A stretch of DNA of 64,000 nt from Ornithinibacillus salinisoli. GTDB taxonomy: Bacteria; Bacillota; Bacilli; Bacillales; Amphibacillaceae. Location: assembly GCF_042682545.1 (NCBI RefSeq), contig NZ_JBHUHQ010000013.1; one strand, 5' to 3'. Below, one piece after another: positions 42,326 to 51,431 of the stretch. The notes under the pieces are model-generated. The model saw nothing but the letters and a program-made list of their open reading frames with translations. It had not been told where the DNA came from and ran no database searches. A program made the translations under genes and the position numbers. Every line of letters starts with the position of its first letter. Positions within the stretch are counted from its first letter, which is position 1.

Positions 42326-43333
42326 ATGGCAAAACAAAGATTGACTGGAAAACAAAAAGCTGCAATTCTACTAATCTCCCTTGGTCCAGATGTTTCCGCA
42401 GAGGTGTATAAACACTTAACAGAGGAGGAGATTGAAAAACTGAGTTTGGAAATCTCTTCTGTAAAAAAGGTTGAAAGTCAATTAAAAGAAGACGTGTTAG
42501 ATCAATTTCATCAGATTGCACTTGCACAGGACTATATTTCACAAGGCGGGATTGGATACGCTAAAACAGTATTAGAAAAGGCTTTTGGACAACAAGAAGC
42601 TACAAATATTATTAGTCGTTTAACATCCTCCTTACAGGTGAGACCTTTTGATTTTGCACGTAAAGCAGATCCGCAGCAGGTTTTAAACTTTATACAAAGT
42701 GAACATCCGCAAACAATTGCGCTAGTACTTTCTTATCTTGACTCTGAACAATCAGGTCAAATTTTATCAGAATTACCACAGGAAATGCAGGCAGATGTGG
42801 CAAAACGTATTGCGACGATGGATTCCACGTCTCCTGAAATCATTAGCCAAGTAGAAGAAGTGTTAGAACGTAAAATTTCCGCTTCATTATCTGAGGACTA
42901 TACACAGACAGGTGGAATTCAAGCTGTGGTAGAAGTGTTAAATGGTGTTGACCGAAGTACAGAACGTACAATATTGGATGCATTAGAAATACAAGATCCA
43001 GAACTAGCGGACGAGATTAAGAAACGGATGTTTGTATTTGAGGATATTGTTATTCTTGATAATCGTGCAATTCAGCGTGTTATTCGAGAAGTAGAGAATG
43101 ATGATTTACGTTTATCACTTAAAGTTTCAAGTGATGAAGTAAAAGACATCGTCTTTAAGAATATGTCACAACGTATGGCCGAAACCTTTAAAGAGGAAAT
43201 GGAATACATGGGCCCTGTACGATTACGAGACGTTGAAGAAGCTCAAACTAGAATCGTAGCAATAATAAGAAGACTTGAGGATATTGGTGAAATTGTTATT
43301 GCACGTGGTGGAGGAGACGATATTATTGTCTAA
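42326..43333 (+). CDS. fliG: Flagellar motor switch protein FliG
   Basis: Rotor protein that interacts with MotA and FliF. The 335 residues include the N-terminal FliF-binding part (LTGKQKAAILLISLGPDVSAEVYKHL), the EHPQTIALVLSYL motif of the middle domain and the charged torque helix region near the C-terminus (RVIREVENDDLRLSLK). The ATG at 42326 has AGGAGGT 7 nt upstream. Its end overlaps fliH by 8 nt. Confidence 0.97.
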   Translation: MAKQRLTGKQKAAILLISLGPDVSAEVYKHLTEEEIEKLSLEISSVKKVESQLKEDVLDQFHQIALAQDYISQGGIGYAKTVLEKAFGQQEATNIISRLTSSLQVRPFDFARKADPQQVLNFIQSEHPQTIALVLSYLDSEQSGQILSELPQEMQADVAKRIATMDSTSPEIISQVEEVLERKISASLSEDYTQTGGIQAVVEVLNGVDRSTERTILDALEIQDPELADEIKKRMFVFEDIVILDNRAIQRVIREVENDDLRLSLKVSSDEVKDIVFKNMSQRMAETFKEEMEYMGPVRLRDVEEAQTRIVAIIRRLEDIGEIVIARGGGDDIIV

Positions 43334-44057
43334 TTCACAGAAGAAACTAATTCAGGTAAGGCAGATTCAGGTAAAAAGTGAAAACCCAGATCTTGAAATG
43401 CAAGAAGTAATTGCTGAAGAAGAAAATCAACTAGAACAAATTCGGAACGAAATGGAAGAACTAAGACAGCGAAAAGAATCAATAATTGATGAAACAAATA
43501 AACAGATTGAGAATGAAAAACAAAATTGGGAAAACGAAAAACAAAAGCATATGGAGCTTGCAAAGCAGAAAGGCTATGAAGTTGGTTTTTCCCAGGGAAA
43601 AGAAGAAGGCTTAGAAGAATTTAAAAGTTTAATAGCACAAGCAAACGAGATTATTCAGTCAGCTACAAGCGATTATCATGCGACGATTGAAAAAAGCGAA
43701 GATGCTATCGTTGAAATTGCAGTGGATGTTGCGGAGAAAATCTTAAAGAAACAACTACATGATAATCCAGAAACCTTTCTACCTATTGTTACAGATGCCA
43801 TTAAATCATTGAAGGACAAATCACTTATTTCTATTTATTTACACCCAAAGAACTATGAGCATGTTTTACATCAAAAGAATGAGTTGAAACGCATCATTGA
43901 TAGTAAGGCAGATCTTACCATTCAAGTGGATGATACAGCCTCAGAGGAAAGTTGCGTTATTGAACACCCTTTTGGAAAAATAGATGCAAGTATTGATACC
44001 CAACTAAATCAAATACGGAATGTTCTATACGAAGTAGTCATGGAGAATAAACAATGA
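43326..44057 (+). CDS. fliH: Flagellar assembly protein FliH
   Basis: Regulator and stator of the FliI export ATPase. The first 90 residues are a Glu/Gln-rich coiled coil (QVKSENPDLEMQEVIAEEEN onward), followed by the FliH C-terminal domain with EDAIVEIAVDVAEKILKKQL. The TTG at 43326 was chosen from GGAGGAG 9 nt upstream; no ATG is available at a sensible place. It overlaps fliG and, at the end, fliI by 4 nt. Confidence 0.93.
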   Translation: MSNSQKKLIQVRQIQVKSENPDLEMQEVIAEEENQLEQIRNEMEELRQRKESIIDETNKQIENEKQNWENEKQKHMELAKQKGYEVGFSQGKEEGLEEFKSLIAQANEIIQSATSDYHATIEKSEDAIVEIAVDVAEKILKKQLHDNPETFLPIVTDAIKSLKDKSLISIYLHPKNYEHVLHQKNELKRIIDSKADLTIQVDDTASEESCVIEHPFGKIDASIDTQLNQIRNVLYEVVMENKQ

Positions 44058-45379
44058 ATATTACTCATTATCTTTCTGCAGTTGAACAGGCAGACACGTA
44101 TAAACGCTATGGTAAAGTACAACAAGTTGTTGGTATTATGATTGAATCTCAAGGTCCTGATGCCAACATTGGTGAAGTTTGTTATATTCATCCAAACACT
44201 CCAAATAAACATAGAATTTTAGCTGAAGTAGTCGGGTTTAATAATGAAAAAATTATTCTAATGCCTTATTCAGAACTGACTGATATTGGTCCTGGATGCT
44301 TAGTGGAATCTTCGAGAAAACCATTAAGTATAAAAATTGGAAGAGGATTAATTGGAAAAGTGATTAACTCTTTAGGAGAGAGCTTAGATCAATCTCCACT
44401 ACCAAAAGGGCTCGCTAATTACTTAACAGAACAAGCACCACCAAACCCGATGTCCCGAGCGCCGATTTCAGAACCATTTCAAGTTGGTGTTAAAGCGATA
44501 GATTCCATGTTAACAGTAGGGAATGGTCAACGTATTGGAATTTTTGCAGGCAGTGGTGTTGGTAAAAGTACTTTACTAGGTATGATTGCGAGAAATAGTG
44601 AAGCAGACATCAATGTAATTGCCTTGATCGGGGAACGTGGACGAGAAGTTCGCGAATTTATTGAAAAAGATCTTGGTGAGGAAGGGTTGAAGAAATCAAT
44701 TGTTGTTGTAGCAACATCTGATCAACCTGCACTAATGCGAATAAAAGGAGCCTATACTGCAACTTCGATAAGTGAATACTTCCGAGATCTTGGTTATAAA
44801 GTAAATCTAATGATGGATTCTGTCACCAGGGTTGCTATGGCACAGCGTGAGGTTGGTTTAGCTACTGGTGAACCACCAACAACAAAAGGATATACACCGT
44901 CTGTGTTTGCAACTTTACCTAAGTTATTAGAACGAACTGGAACAAATGAGTCTGGTGCTATTACTGCATTTTATACCGTATTAGTGGATGGGGATGACAT
45001 GAATGAACCGATTGCTGATACAGTAAGAGGTATTCTAGATGGCCATTTTGTTATGGATCGTAAATTAGCTGAACAAGGGCAGTTTCCAGCAATTAATATT
45101 TTGAAATCAATTAGCAGAGTTATGAACCAAATAGCAACTGATGAACATACTGATTTAGCGCTGCAAATTCGTTCACTATTGTCAACATACGAGCAGAATA
45201 GTGAATTGATCCAAATCGGTGCTTATAAACGAGGAACTGATCAATCGATTGATAAAGCTATTTCTTATTATCCGAAAATACAAACCTTTTTAAAACAGGG
45301 AGTTTTTGAACAAATAACACTTGATGACTCGATTGATATGATGAAACAGTTGTTAAATGGAGGAATTAAACATGGCTAA
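44054..45379 (+). CDS. fliI: Flagellum-specific ATP synthase FliI
   Basis: Export ATPase related to the F1 beta subunit. Walker A GIFAGSGVGKST (about 161-172), the IALIGERGREV motif, Walker B VNLMMDSVTRVAMAQREVG and the GEPPTTKGYTPSVF segment are present in 441 residues. It overlaps fliH at the start and fliJ at the end, so the ATPase complex is translationally coupled. Confidence 0.97.
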   Translation: MNITHYLSAVEQADTYKRYGKVQQVVGIMIESQGPDANIGEVCYIHPNTPNKHRILAEVVGFNNEKIILMPYSELTDIGPGCLVESSRKPLSIKIGRGLIGKVINSLGESLDQSPLPKGLANYLTEQAPPNPMSRAPISEPFQVGVKAIDSMLTVGNGQRIGIFAGSGVGKSTLLGMIARNSEADINVIALIGERGREVREFIEKDLGEEGLKKSIVVVATSDQPALMRIKGAYTATSISEYFRDLGYKVNLMMDSVTRVAMAQREVGLATGEPPTTKGYTPSVFATLPKLLERTGTNESGAITAFYTVLVDGDDMNEPIADTVRGILDGHFVMDRKLAEQGQFPAINILKSISRVMNQIATDEHTDLALQIRSLLSTYEQNSELIQIGAYKRGTDQSIDKAISYYPKIQTFLKQGVFEQITLDDSIDMMKQLLNGGIKHG

Positions 45380-45818
45380 TATGGTAGCGATAAACAAAAT
45401 ATTGAACATACGCGAGAAAGAAAAGAAGGATGCACAACATGCATACCAACAATCAATGGACGATTTTGAACGTATAGCCACGACATTATATACGTTATTA
45501 CGAAAAAAAGAAGTCGCAGAACAAGCCTATGAAGATTCGTTACAAGAGGCAACTCAAATCAATTCTATTAAAGATCAACTTGAGTATATTGAAATGTTAA
45601 ATAAACAGATTTCAAATTTACAACAGGAAGTACAACAAGCAAGAACGGTAATGGAAACCAAACAATCTAACTTAACGAGTGCTCATGTTGAAGTGAAAAA
45701 GTATGAAAAAATAATAGAATTTCGTCACAATAAAAATGAAAAAGAAGAAAAAAGATTAGAAAACTTCATGATGGACGAAGTGTCAATCCAACAATTTCTA
45801 AGTTACAAAAATAGGTGA
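45372..45818 (+). CDS. fliJ: Flagellar export protein FliJ
   Basis: 148-residue coiled-coil protein that sits in the FliI hexamer like the F1 gamma subunit. The heptad-rich sequence (REKEKKDAQHAYQQSMDDFE onward) and charged C-terminal tail fit the family. The ATG at 45372 is preceded by GGAGG and lies inside the end of fliI. The stop overlaps the motE region. Confidence 0.92.
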   Translation: MANMVAINKILNIREKEKKDAQHAYQQSMDDFERIATTLYTLLRKKEVAEQAYEDSLQEATQINSIKDQLEYIEMLNKQISNLQQEVQQARTVMETKQSNLTSAHVEVKKYEKIIEFRHNKNEKEEKRLENFMMDEVSIQQFLSYKNR

Positions 45819-45823
45819 ATAGC

Positions 45824-46417
45824 ATGTCAAAAGAGATAATGAATAAAGAAAAAAAGAAAATGAATCCAATTATATGGTTTTTGATTGCAATTGTAATACC
45901 GGTTATTATCGCAATCTCTCTCACGGCAGTTGCGTTTGCCATTGCAGGAGTAAATGTACTTGATTGGGCGAAAAACACTGGGAACAATATACCTGTTGTT
46001 AATACTTTGATAACAACGGAAGAAGAAGCTGAAGAAGCAAAAGATGAAGAGAAAATACAAACAGAAATTACGAGCAAGGATAATGAAATTGAGAGCTTAA
46101 CGAATGAACTGGCAAATCTGGAAGGAATAATAGATCAATTGGAACAAGAAATATTAAAGCTTGAAAATAAGCAAGACAATTCTTCTGATCAAGAAGAGTC
46201 TAGTAATGCGGAAAGTAATATGGTGAAAGATATGTCTAGCTCTTTAAGAGAGATGGATAATAAACAGGCTGCCAGAATCGTTGAGCAACTCGAAGACAGT
46301 ACAGCCGTATCTCTTTTAAAACAGTTATCTAATAAAGATAGAGGCGCTATTTTAGAAGCGATGGAAGCAGAAAGAGCAGCAGAATTAGCTGGATTATTTA
46401 TCGACAGCGATAATTAA
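45824..46417 (+). CDS. ylxF: MotE-family protein (YlxF)
   Basis: 197-residue membrane protein. A transmembrane segment (about 13-40, IIWFLIAIVIPVIIAISLTA) is followed by a coiled coil (about 70-115) and a C-terminal MgtE-N-like helical domain (SSLREMDNKQAARIVEQLEDSTAVSLLKQL). MotE in Gram-negatives is a MotC chaperone; in Bacillus the gene is always next to fliJ and fliK but its job is less clear. The ATG at 45824 has AGGTGA 6 nt upstream. Confidence 0.88.
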   Translation: MSKEIMNKEKKKMNPIIWFLIAIVIPVIIAISLTAVAFAIAGVNVLDWAKNTGNNIPVVNTLITTEEEAEEAKDEEKIQTEITSKDNEIESLTNELANLEGIIDQLEQEILKLENKQDNSSDQEESSNAESNMVKDMSSSLREMDNKQAARIVEQLEDSTAVSLLKQLSNKDRGAILEAMEAERAAELAGLFIDSDN

Positions 46418-46445
46418 TTTCATATCCTTGAAAGGGGGTGAAGAA

Positions 46446-47735
46446 ATGAATGCGTTAGGGTTACTATTAATTTCACAAGCAGGGAAAAATGTATTGCCTG
46501 TTAGCACAAACAAACAGGATACCACAAAAGATGGCGATATGTTTCAAGAACTGTTACTCCAATTGGGAAACGAGAGATCGGAAGATAGTGTTAACTTGTC
46601 TGGAAATAAGGTTAATGTTCTCTCAGAAATCATGAATTCAAGTCCATTAGCCCTTCAATGGATGGATGGGTTGGAACCATTCGAAACTAATCAAACAATG
46701 CTAGGTCAACAAAGTCAACTAAATGAACTAAGTGAACAACTTCAAGATGTGGATCATGAACTCCTTGAACTTACGTTACAACAGTTAGAAATAGCGGAAG
46801 ATGGTCAGCTATTAAATCTGGAAAGTGTCAACATGGACTTACAGGATAATATTGCTCTACAGGGGCAATTTATGGAGATTTTTTCTAAAATGTCAACTAT
46901 TATTCAAGGAATTTCTACTGACCAGGACATGAAAAAGGCTGCTCCAAAAATTTTGGATTTATTGCAGCAGTGGACAGCGTTAAATAAGAATAGTGGTAAT
47001 GAAAAAAATATAATGAATCTTGTAACGCAAGAAGGCACAAAAGACCAAGGTGTTTTGAAAGATTTATTACAATCATTTCAAAAACGAAATCAGCTTGTTT
47101 CCAATCATCAATATAATTCCGATGCGAAAGTAACCTCAACAGATGTTGTTAAATGGCTTCGGCATGCTATGCAGAAACACTCACAAGGAGAAAGCACATT
47201 GAATCAGAGTGTGAACGCAACAGTTTTTTCTACGACGCCTATTACGAAACTGGAACAATTCGTTATTCATGTCAATCAAACACAAGAAGCAAAACCGGTT
47301 GATAAGCAACTTATGGATCAGGTTCAAAAAGTAATGAAGTCAAGTAAATTCCTATCTATGGCTAATGGAACCAATCAATTATCACTCACTTTACGCCCGG
47401 AAAACCTAGGGGACATGATGGTGAAACTTACACAAGTAAATGGTGAAATGACAGTCAAAATCATGGTTACTTCTCAGGCAACCAAAGAAATGCTCGAGTC
47501 AAATATGAATCAATTAAAAAATATGTTTTCACCACACCAAGTTTCGATTGAAAAGCAAGATGTAAATACACAGCAACAAGGCCAGAATTTACAAAAGGAT
47601 CAAGAGGGACAAGCTTTTAAAGAACAAAATGATAATCAAGATGGACATTCACCATCTGATCAAGGTCAACAACAAGATAATGATCTTGATTTTGAATCAA
47701 CTTTTAAAGATTTAATACTAAATGAGAAAGTGTAG
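46446..47735 (+). CDS. fliK: Flagellar hook-length control protein FliK
   Basis: Secreted molecular ruler that switches export from hook to filament subunits through FlhB. The 429-residue protein has a Gln/Asn/Leu-rich helical N-terminal region and the Flg_hook C-terminal domain LSLTLRPENLGDMMVKLTQVNGEMTVKIMVTSQATKEMLESNMNQLK. Its last 45 residues are Gln/Asp-rich. The ATG at 46446 follows AAAGGGGGTG. flgD starts after 9 nt. Confidence 0.93.
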   Translation: MNALGLLLISQAGKNVLPVSTNKQDTTKDGDMFQELLLQLGNERSEDSVNLSGNKVNVLSEIMNSSPLALQWMDGLEPFETNQTMLGQQSQLNELSEQLQDVDHELLELTLQQLEIAEDGQLLNLESVNMDLQDNIALQGQFMEIFSKMSTIIQGISTDQDMKKAAPKILDLLQQWTALNKNSGNEKNIMNLVTQEGTKDQGVLKDLLQSFQKRNQLVSNHQYNSDAKVTSTDVVKWLRHAMQKHSQGESTLNQSVNATVFSTTPITKLEQFVIHVNQTQEAKPVDKQLMDQVQKVMKSSKFLSMANGTNQLSLTLRPENLGDMMVKLTQVNGEMTVKIMVTSQATKEMLESNMNQLKNMFSPHQVSIEKQDVNTQQQGQNLQKDQEGQAFKEQNDNQDGHSPSDQGQQQDNDLDFESTFKDLILNEKV

Positions 47736-47744
47736 GTGATATGT

Positions 47745-48203
47745 ATGACAGTAATCGATCCATCACTATACTTAAAAAATCAATCTAGTGCAAGGACTCC
47801 TAGTCCAGATCTTGGGAAAGATGAATTTTTAAAAATTTTAATGACACAATTGCAAAATCAAGATCCAACTAGTCCGATGGATGATCGTGAGTTTATTTCA
47901 CAAATGACAACTTTTTCATCTTTGGAGCAGACGATGAATATGGCTAAATCGATTGATAATCTGGTTCAAAGTCAACTGATTTCTCCAGTCATTCAGTATA
48001 GTCATATGATTGGTAAAGAGGTAACATACGAAGCTTATGATGAAGAGACAGGAGAAAAGCTAGGTGAACAAAAAAGTAATGTTATAGCAGTTAGTCAAAA
48101 AGAAGGTTGGGCAATATTAGAGCTTGAAAACGGAGAAAAAGTCTACGCAGATTCTGTATTGCAAGTTAGTGATCAACGTGAACCAGATGAAGGAAGTGAG
48201 TAG
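47745..48203 (+). CDS. flgD: Flagellar hook assembly protein FlgD
   Basis: Hook-capping scaffold exported before FlgE. The N-terminal DEFLKILMTQLQNQDPTSPMDDREFISQMTTFSSLEQ (about 28-64) is the diagnostic segment. The protein has 152 residues, a short Bacillus-type FlgD without the large fibronectin-like domain. The ATG at 47745 has AGGTGAT close upstream; GTG 47736 is inside that site. Confidence 0.94.
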   Translation: MTVIDPSLYLKNQSSARTPSPDLGKDEFLKILMTQLQNQDPTSPMDDREFISQMTTFSSLEQTMNMAKSIDNLVQSQLISPVIQYSHMIGKEVTYEAYDEETGEKLGEQKSNVIAVSQKEGWAILELENGEKVYADSVLQVSDQREPDEGSE

Positions 48204-48204
48204 C

Positions 48205-48576
48205 ATGGATCATCGTGTACATCAAGTACCACATCATGCATTACAATTTCCGAATGTAAGGAAGCCAGAAGTAAAACAACCGACTACAAGTTTTAAAGAT
48301 GTGTTAGCTACACAACAAGAATTAAAGCTAAGTAAACATGCAACCGAACGTTTATCCGAGCGCAACATTCATTTTAATGATAAGCAATGGCAAACAATCT
48401 CGGAAAAAGTTATGGAAGCTAAAGAAAAAGGAGTAACAGACTCTCTTGTAGTTACGAATGACGCTGCATTGGTTGTTAGTGCTAAAAACAATGTGGTTGT
48501 TACAGCACTAGGTAGAGAGGAAGCATCGAGTAAAATCTTTTCTAATATTGACGGTACAATTTTAATAAATGATTAG
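48205..48576 (+). CDS. Flagellar operon protein (TIGR02530 type)
   Basis: 123-residue protein of the family that lies between flgD and flgE in many Firmicutes. It has a C-terminal segment LSKHATERLSERNIHFNDKQWQTISEKVMEAKEKG followed by VTNDAALVVSAKNNVVVTALGREE, the conserved part. Function is unknown; hook assembly is inferred only from context. The start at 48205 follows GGAAGTGAG, one nt after the flgD stop. Confidence 0.85.
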   Translation: MDHRVHQVPHHALQFPNVRKPEVKQPTTSFKDVLATQQELKLSKHATERLSERNIHFNDKQWQTISEKVMEAKEKGVTDSLVVTNDAALVVSAKNNVVVTALGREEASSKIFSNIDGTILIND

Positions 48577-48655
48577 GCTGGACCCTAATGGGAGGCCAAC
48601 TAGCTGTTGAATGACAGATACAGCTAAAACTTAAACCAAAAAGGGGAGAAATAAT

Positions 48656-49732
48656 ATGCTACGTTCAATGTATGCAGGTATTTCAGGAATGAAGAACTTT
48701 CAAACAAAGTTAGATGTTATCGGGAATAATATTGCCAATGTAAACACTTCTGGTTTTAAAAAAGGTCGTGTTACGTTTCAAGATATGATGAGTCAGATGA
48801 CATCAGGTGCACAAGGTCCAACTGCTACTCGTGGTGGGGTAAACCCGGCACAAGTTGGGTTAGGATCACAATTAGGATCTATTGATAATATTCACACGCA
48901 AGGGTTCCGCCAAACAACTAACAATCCGTTAGACTTCGCATTAGAGGGCGATGGAATGTTTGTTGTTCGAGATGGTGATTCAGTAGCATATACGCGTGCT
49001 GGTAACTTCTACTTGGATGAAAATGGAAGTATCGTAAATCCACAAGGTTTATATCTTACTGGTTTTCAAACGAATGAGGTTGATGCTAGACAATTTACGA
49101 CAGATGATGAAAGTTTAACAGTTAGTGTTGATGAAAATGGCAATGCTACTGTAAGTGGTAATAACATTTATGAAGCTGGTATAACCGCCAATACAGATAC
49201 TAGTGGTACTTTTGATGTCATCACCTTGAATTTAGAGGATGGAAGAACTATTACCATTAATGATGATCCCTCTGGTGTTACAATCGATTTTAACGATACA
49301 TCTTATACGGGTGAAGCAACAAATATTACAACTACTGGCTTTGATTACACACAAACTAGCAACATACAAATTCCAGATACTGCACAAAGTTTCAGTGTAC
49401 AATCAAACGGTATTATAAACTACATTGATGAAGATGGTAATACACAAGTTGCGGGGCAAATTGCAATTGCTAACTTCTCAAATCCAGCAGGTCTAGAAAA
49501 AGCTGGTAGTAATTTATTCTATAACACACCAAATGCTGGATATACAGGATTATCTGAACCTGAATCAGAAGGTGTAGCATCCATTGTGAGTGGTTCTCTT
49601 GAGATGTCAAATGTTGACCTTTCCGAAGAATTCACAGAAATGATTACTGCTCAGCGTGGATTTCAGGCAAATACTAGAATAATAACGACATCAGATGAAA
49701 TTCTACAAGAGCTTGTTAATCTAAAACGATAA
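48656..49732 (+). CDS. flgE: Flagellar hook protein FlgE
   Basis: Hook subunit. The N-terminus MLRSMYAGISGMKNFQTKLDVIGNNIANVNTSGFKKGRV and the C-terminal SNVDLSEEFTEMITAQRGFQANTRIITTSDEILQELVNL are the rod/hook family ends. With 358 residues it is roughly 95 longer than the 264-residue B. subtilis protein I remember; the extra part is an acidic Thr/Asp/Gly-rich stretch at about 140-240. AAAGGGGAGAA precedes the ATG. Older annotations call the Bacillus gene flgG. Confidence 0.92.
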   Translation: MLRSMYAGISGMKNFQTKLDVIGNNIANVNTSGFKKGRVTFQDMMSQMTSGAQGPTATRGGVNPAQVGLGSQLGSIDNIHTQGFRQTTNNPLDFALEGDGMFVVRDGDSVAYTRAGNFYLDENGSIVNPQGLYLTGFQTNEVDARQFTTDDESLTVSVDENGNATVSGNNIYEAGITANTDTSGTFDVITLNLEDGRTITINDDPSGVTIDFNDTSYTGEATNITTTGFDYTQTSNIQIPDTAQSFSVQSNGIINYIDEDGNTQVAGQIAIANFSNPAGLEKAGSNLFYNTPNAGYTGLSEPESEGVASIVSGSLEMSNVDLSEEFTEMITAQRGFQANTRIITTSDEILQELVNLKR

Positions 49733-49733
49733 T

Positions 49734-49771
49734 AAGGAGGTAGGGAGTGCCCTGTGCACTCCCGCCATATT
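49734..49771 (+). promoter_or_regulatory. Shine-Dalgarno plus hairpin leader of swrD
   Basis: A strong AAGGAGGT (49734-49741) is followed by a perfect 8-bp hairpin GGGAGTGC-CCTGT-GCACTCCC (49743-49763) and then 8 nt to the ATG at 49772. Folding would bring the ribosome binding site to normal distance from the start. Confidence 0.65.
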
Positions 49772-49990
49772 ATGATTACAGTTACACGATTGAATGGGGA
49801 ACCTTTTGTACTGAATGCGGTCATGATCGAGCAAATACAGGCATTACCAGATACAACGGTAACGCTACACAACGGGAAAAAGATTGTTGTTAGAGAATCA
49901 GTACAAGAAGTGGTTGACCAAATTACAGTTTTTTATCAAAAGGTTGGGATCCAACGATCTCTTAAAGAGGTGAATGAAACTAGTGAATAA
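49772..49990 (+). CDS. swrD: SwrD/FlbD family flagellar protein (YlzI)
   Basis: 72-residue protein of the FlbD/SwrD family, which raises flagellar motor power for swarming in B. subtilis. The start MITVTRLNGEPFVLNAVMIEQIQALPDTTVTLHNGKKIVVRES is the family pattern. The ATG at 49772 is supported by homology; the only strong ribosome binding site is 30 nt upstream, beyond a hairpin, while an in-frame GTG at 49754 lies inside the hairpin. It overlaps fliL by 17 nt. Confidence 0.9.
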   Translation: MITVTRLNGEPFVLNAVMIEQIQALPDTTVTLHNGKKIVVRESVQEVVDQITVFYQKVGIQRSLKEVNETSE

Positions 49991-50402
49991 CATAGTAAAG
50001 ACGATGATAACTTCATTAATAGCTATTTTGGTACTTGGTGGCATTGCTGCTGCGGTTGTATTATATGTCTTAAATGATAAAAATGGCGATGGGGAGCAAA
50101 CAATCGACGATATCGTTGAATACTCTTACACCACACCTGAAATTACTACGGATCTGAATGATGGTAGTTTTGTTCGCATTCAGTTTGAAGTCATTACAGA
50201 TAGTAAAAAAGCTAAAAGCGAAATTGAAAAGCGTGATTTTCAAGTGAAAAACATATTGATTAAGGAATTGGCCAAGATGGATGAAGAAGATTTTAAAACA
50301 GGTCTTCCAGGGCTTGAAGATGTCGTTATGGCTAAATTAAATGAAGTTATGACAGAAGGAACAGTAGCAGACGTTTACACGATTCAGAAAATATTACAAT
50401 AG
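49974..50402 (+). CDS. fliL: Flagellar basal-body-associated protein FliL
   Basis: 142-residue single-pass membrane protein that surrounds the stator. The transmembrane segment is at about 11-32 (MITSLIAILVLGGIAAAVVLYVL), followed by the extracellular stomatin-like part with TTDLNDGSFVRIQFEVITDSKKAKSEIE. The ATG at 49974 is only 3 nt after GAGG, and GTG 49983 is an alternative start. It lies between swrD and fliM. Confidence 0.92.
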   Translation: MKLVNNIVKTMITSLIAILVLGGIAAAVVLYVLNDKNGDGEQTIDDIVEYSYTTPEITTDLNDGSFVRIQFEVITDSKKAKSEIEKRDFQVKNILIKELAKMDEEDFKTGLPGLEDVVMAKLNEVMTEGTVADVYTIQKILQ

Positions 50403-50432
50403 CAAACTACTCCGGCATGGAGGTGAGTATAC

Positions 50433-51431
50433 TTGGTAGATGAAGTACTTTCGCAAAATGAAATAGATTCGCTGTTATCCGCATTAACTACAGGTGAAAT
50501 GGATGCAGATGAATTGAAAAGAGAAGAAAAAGAAAAAAAGGTTCGTGTATATGATTTTAAACGAGCTTTACGGTTCTCAAAAGACCAGATTAGAAGCATT
50601 GGTAGGATTCACGAAAATTATGCAAGATTACTAACGACGTATTTTTCGTCGCAGTTAAGATCATATGTGAACATAACAGTAGCATCAGTTGATCAGATTC
50701 CATATGAGGAATTCATTCGTTCGATTCCAAATATTACTGTTTTGAATGTGTTTAGTGTGGCACCACTAGAAGGTCGACTTATTATGGAAGTAAATCCTAA
50801 TATTGCATACAGTATGCTTGATAGAGTTCTAGGTGGCAGAGGAGAAAGTGTTAATAAAATTGATAACTTAACAGAGATTGAGACAATATTAATTTCTCAA
50901 TTACTAGAAAAAGGGTTTTCTAGTATAAAGGAAGCTTGGGCATCATTAATTGATATGGAGCCTATCTTAGAGGAGTTTGAAGTGAATCCTCAATTTCTTC
51001 AGTTAGTTTCTCCAAATGAAACTGTTGTTGTCGTTTCATTGAATACGACAGTTGGTGAAACGAGTGGAATGATCAATATTTGTATTCCACATATTGTTTT
51101 AGAACCAATCATATCCAAATTATCTGTGCAGTACTGGATGCAAACTACAACAAAGAAAAGAGATCCAGAAGCATATGAAAAGCTATCAAAGAACCTACAA
51201 AACGCTGACGTTGAACTGAAAGCTTTACTAGGAAAATCTACAATAAGTATTCAACAATTTTTGGAACTGAACAATGAAGATGTGATTGCCTTAGATCAAT
51301 CAATTGATCAACCATTAACAATGAAAATTAATAATGAAGATAAATTCTATGTCCAGCCTGGTAAGTACAAAAACAAACTTTCCGTTCAAGTGTTGGAAGA
51401 AATTAAGGAGGGGAATGAAAGTGATGAGTGA
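50433..51431 (+). CDS. fliM: Flagellar motor switch protein FliM
   Basis: Switch subunit that binds phosphorylated CheY. The N-terminal CheY-binding motif is VLSQNEIDSLLSAL (about 5-18); the middle CheC-like domain has the GR(I)H block RSIGRIHENYARLLTTYFSS, and the C-terminal FliN-like domain ends the 332 residues. The start is TTG at 50433 with GGAGGTGA upstream. The stop overlaps fliY. Confidence 0.96.
   Translation: MVDEVLSQNEIDSLLSALTTGEMDADELKREEKEKKVRVYDFKRALRFSKDQIRSIGRIHENYARLLTTYFSSQLRSYVNITVASVDQIPYEEFIRSIPNITVLNVFSVAPLEGRLIMEVNPNIAYSMLDRVLGGRGESVNKIDNLTEIETILISQLLEKGFSSIKEAWASLIDMEPILEEFEVNPQFLQLVSPNETVVVVSLNTTVGETSGMINICIPHIVLEPIISKLSVQYWMQTTTKKRDPEAYEKLSKNLQNADVELKALLGKSTISIQQFLELNNEDVIALDQSIDQPLTMKINNEDKFYVQPGKYKNKLSVQVLEEIKEGNESDE

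Noticed and set aside
41699..42355. 218-codon open frame antisense to the end of fliF
   Set aside because: Ser/Thr/Ile-rich antisense shadow of a conserved coding region with no independent evidence.
48601..48626. 7-bp hairpin TAGCTGT/ACAGCTA before flgE, considered as a riboswitch
   Set aside because: The stem is short with a 12-nt loop and no conserved aptamer elements; it is at most a minor leader structure.
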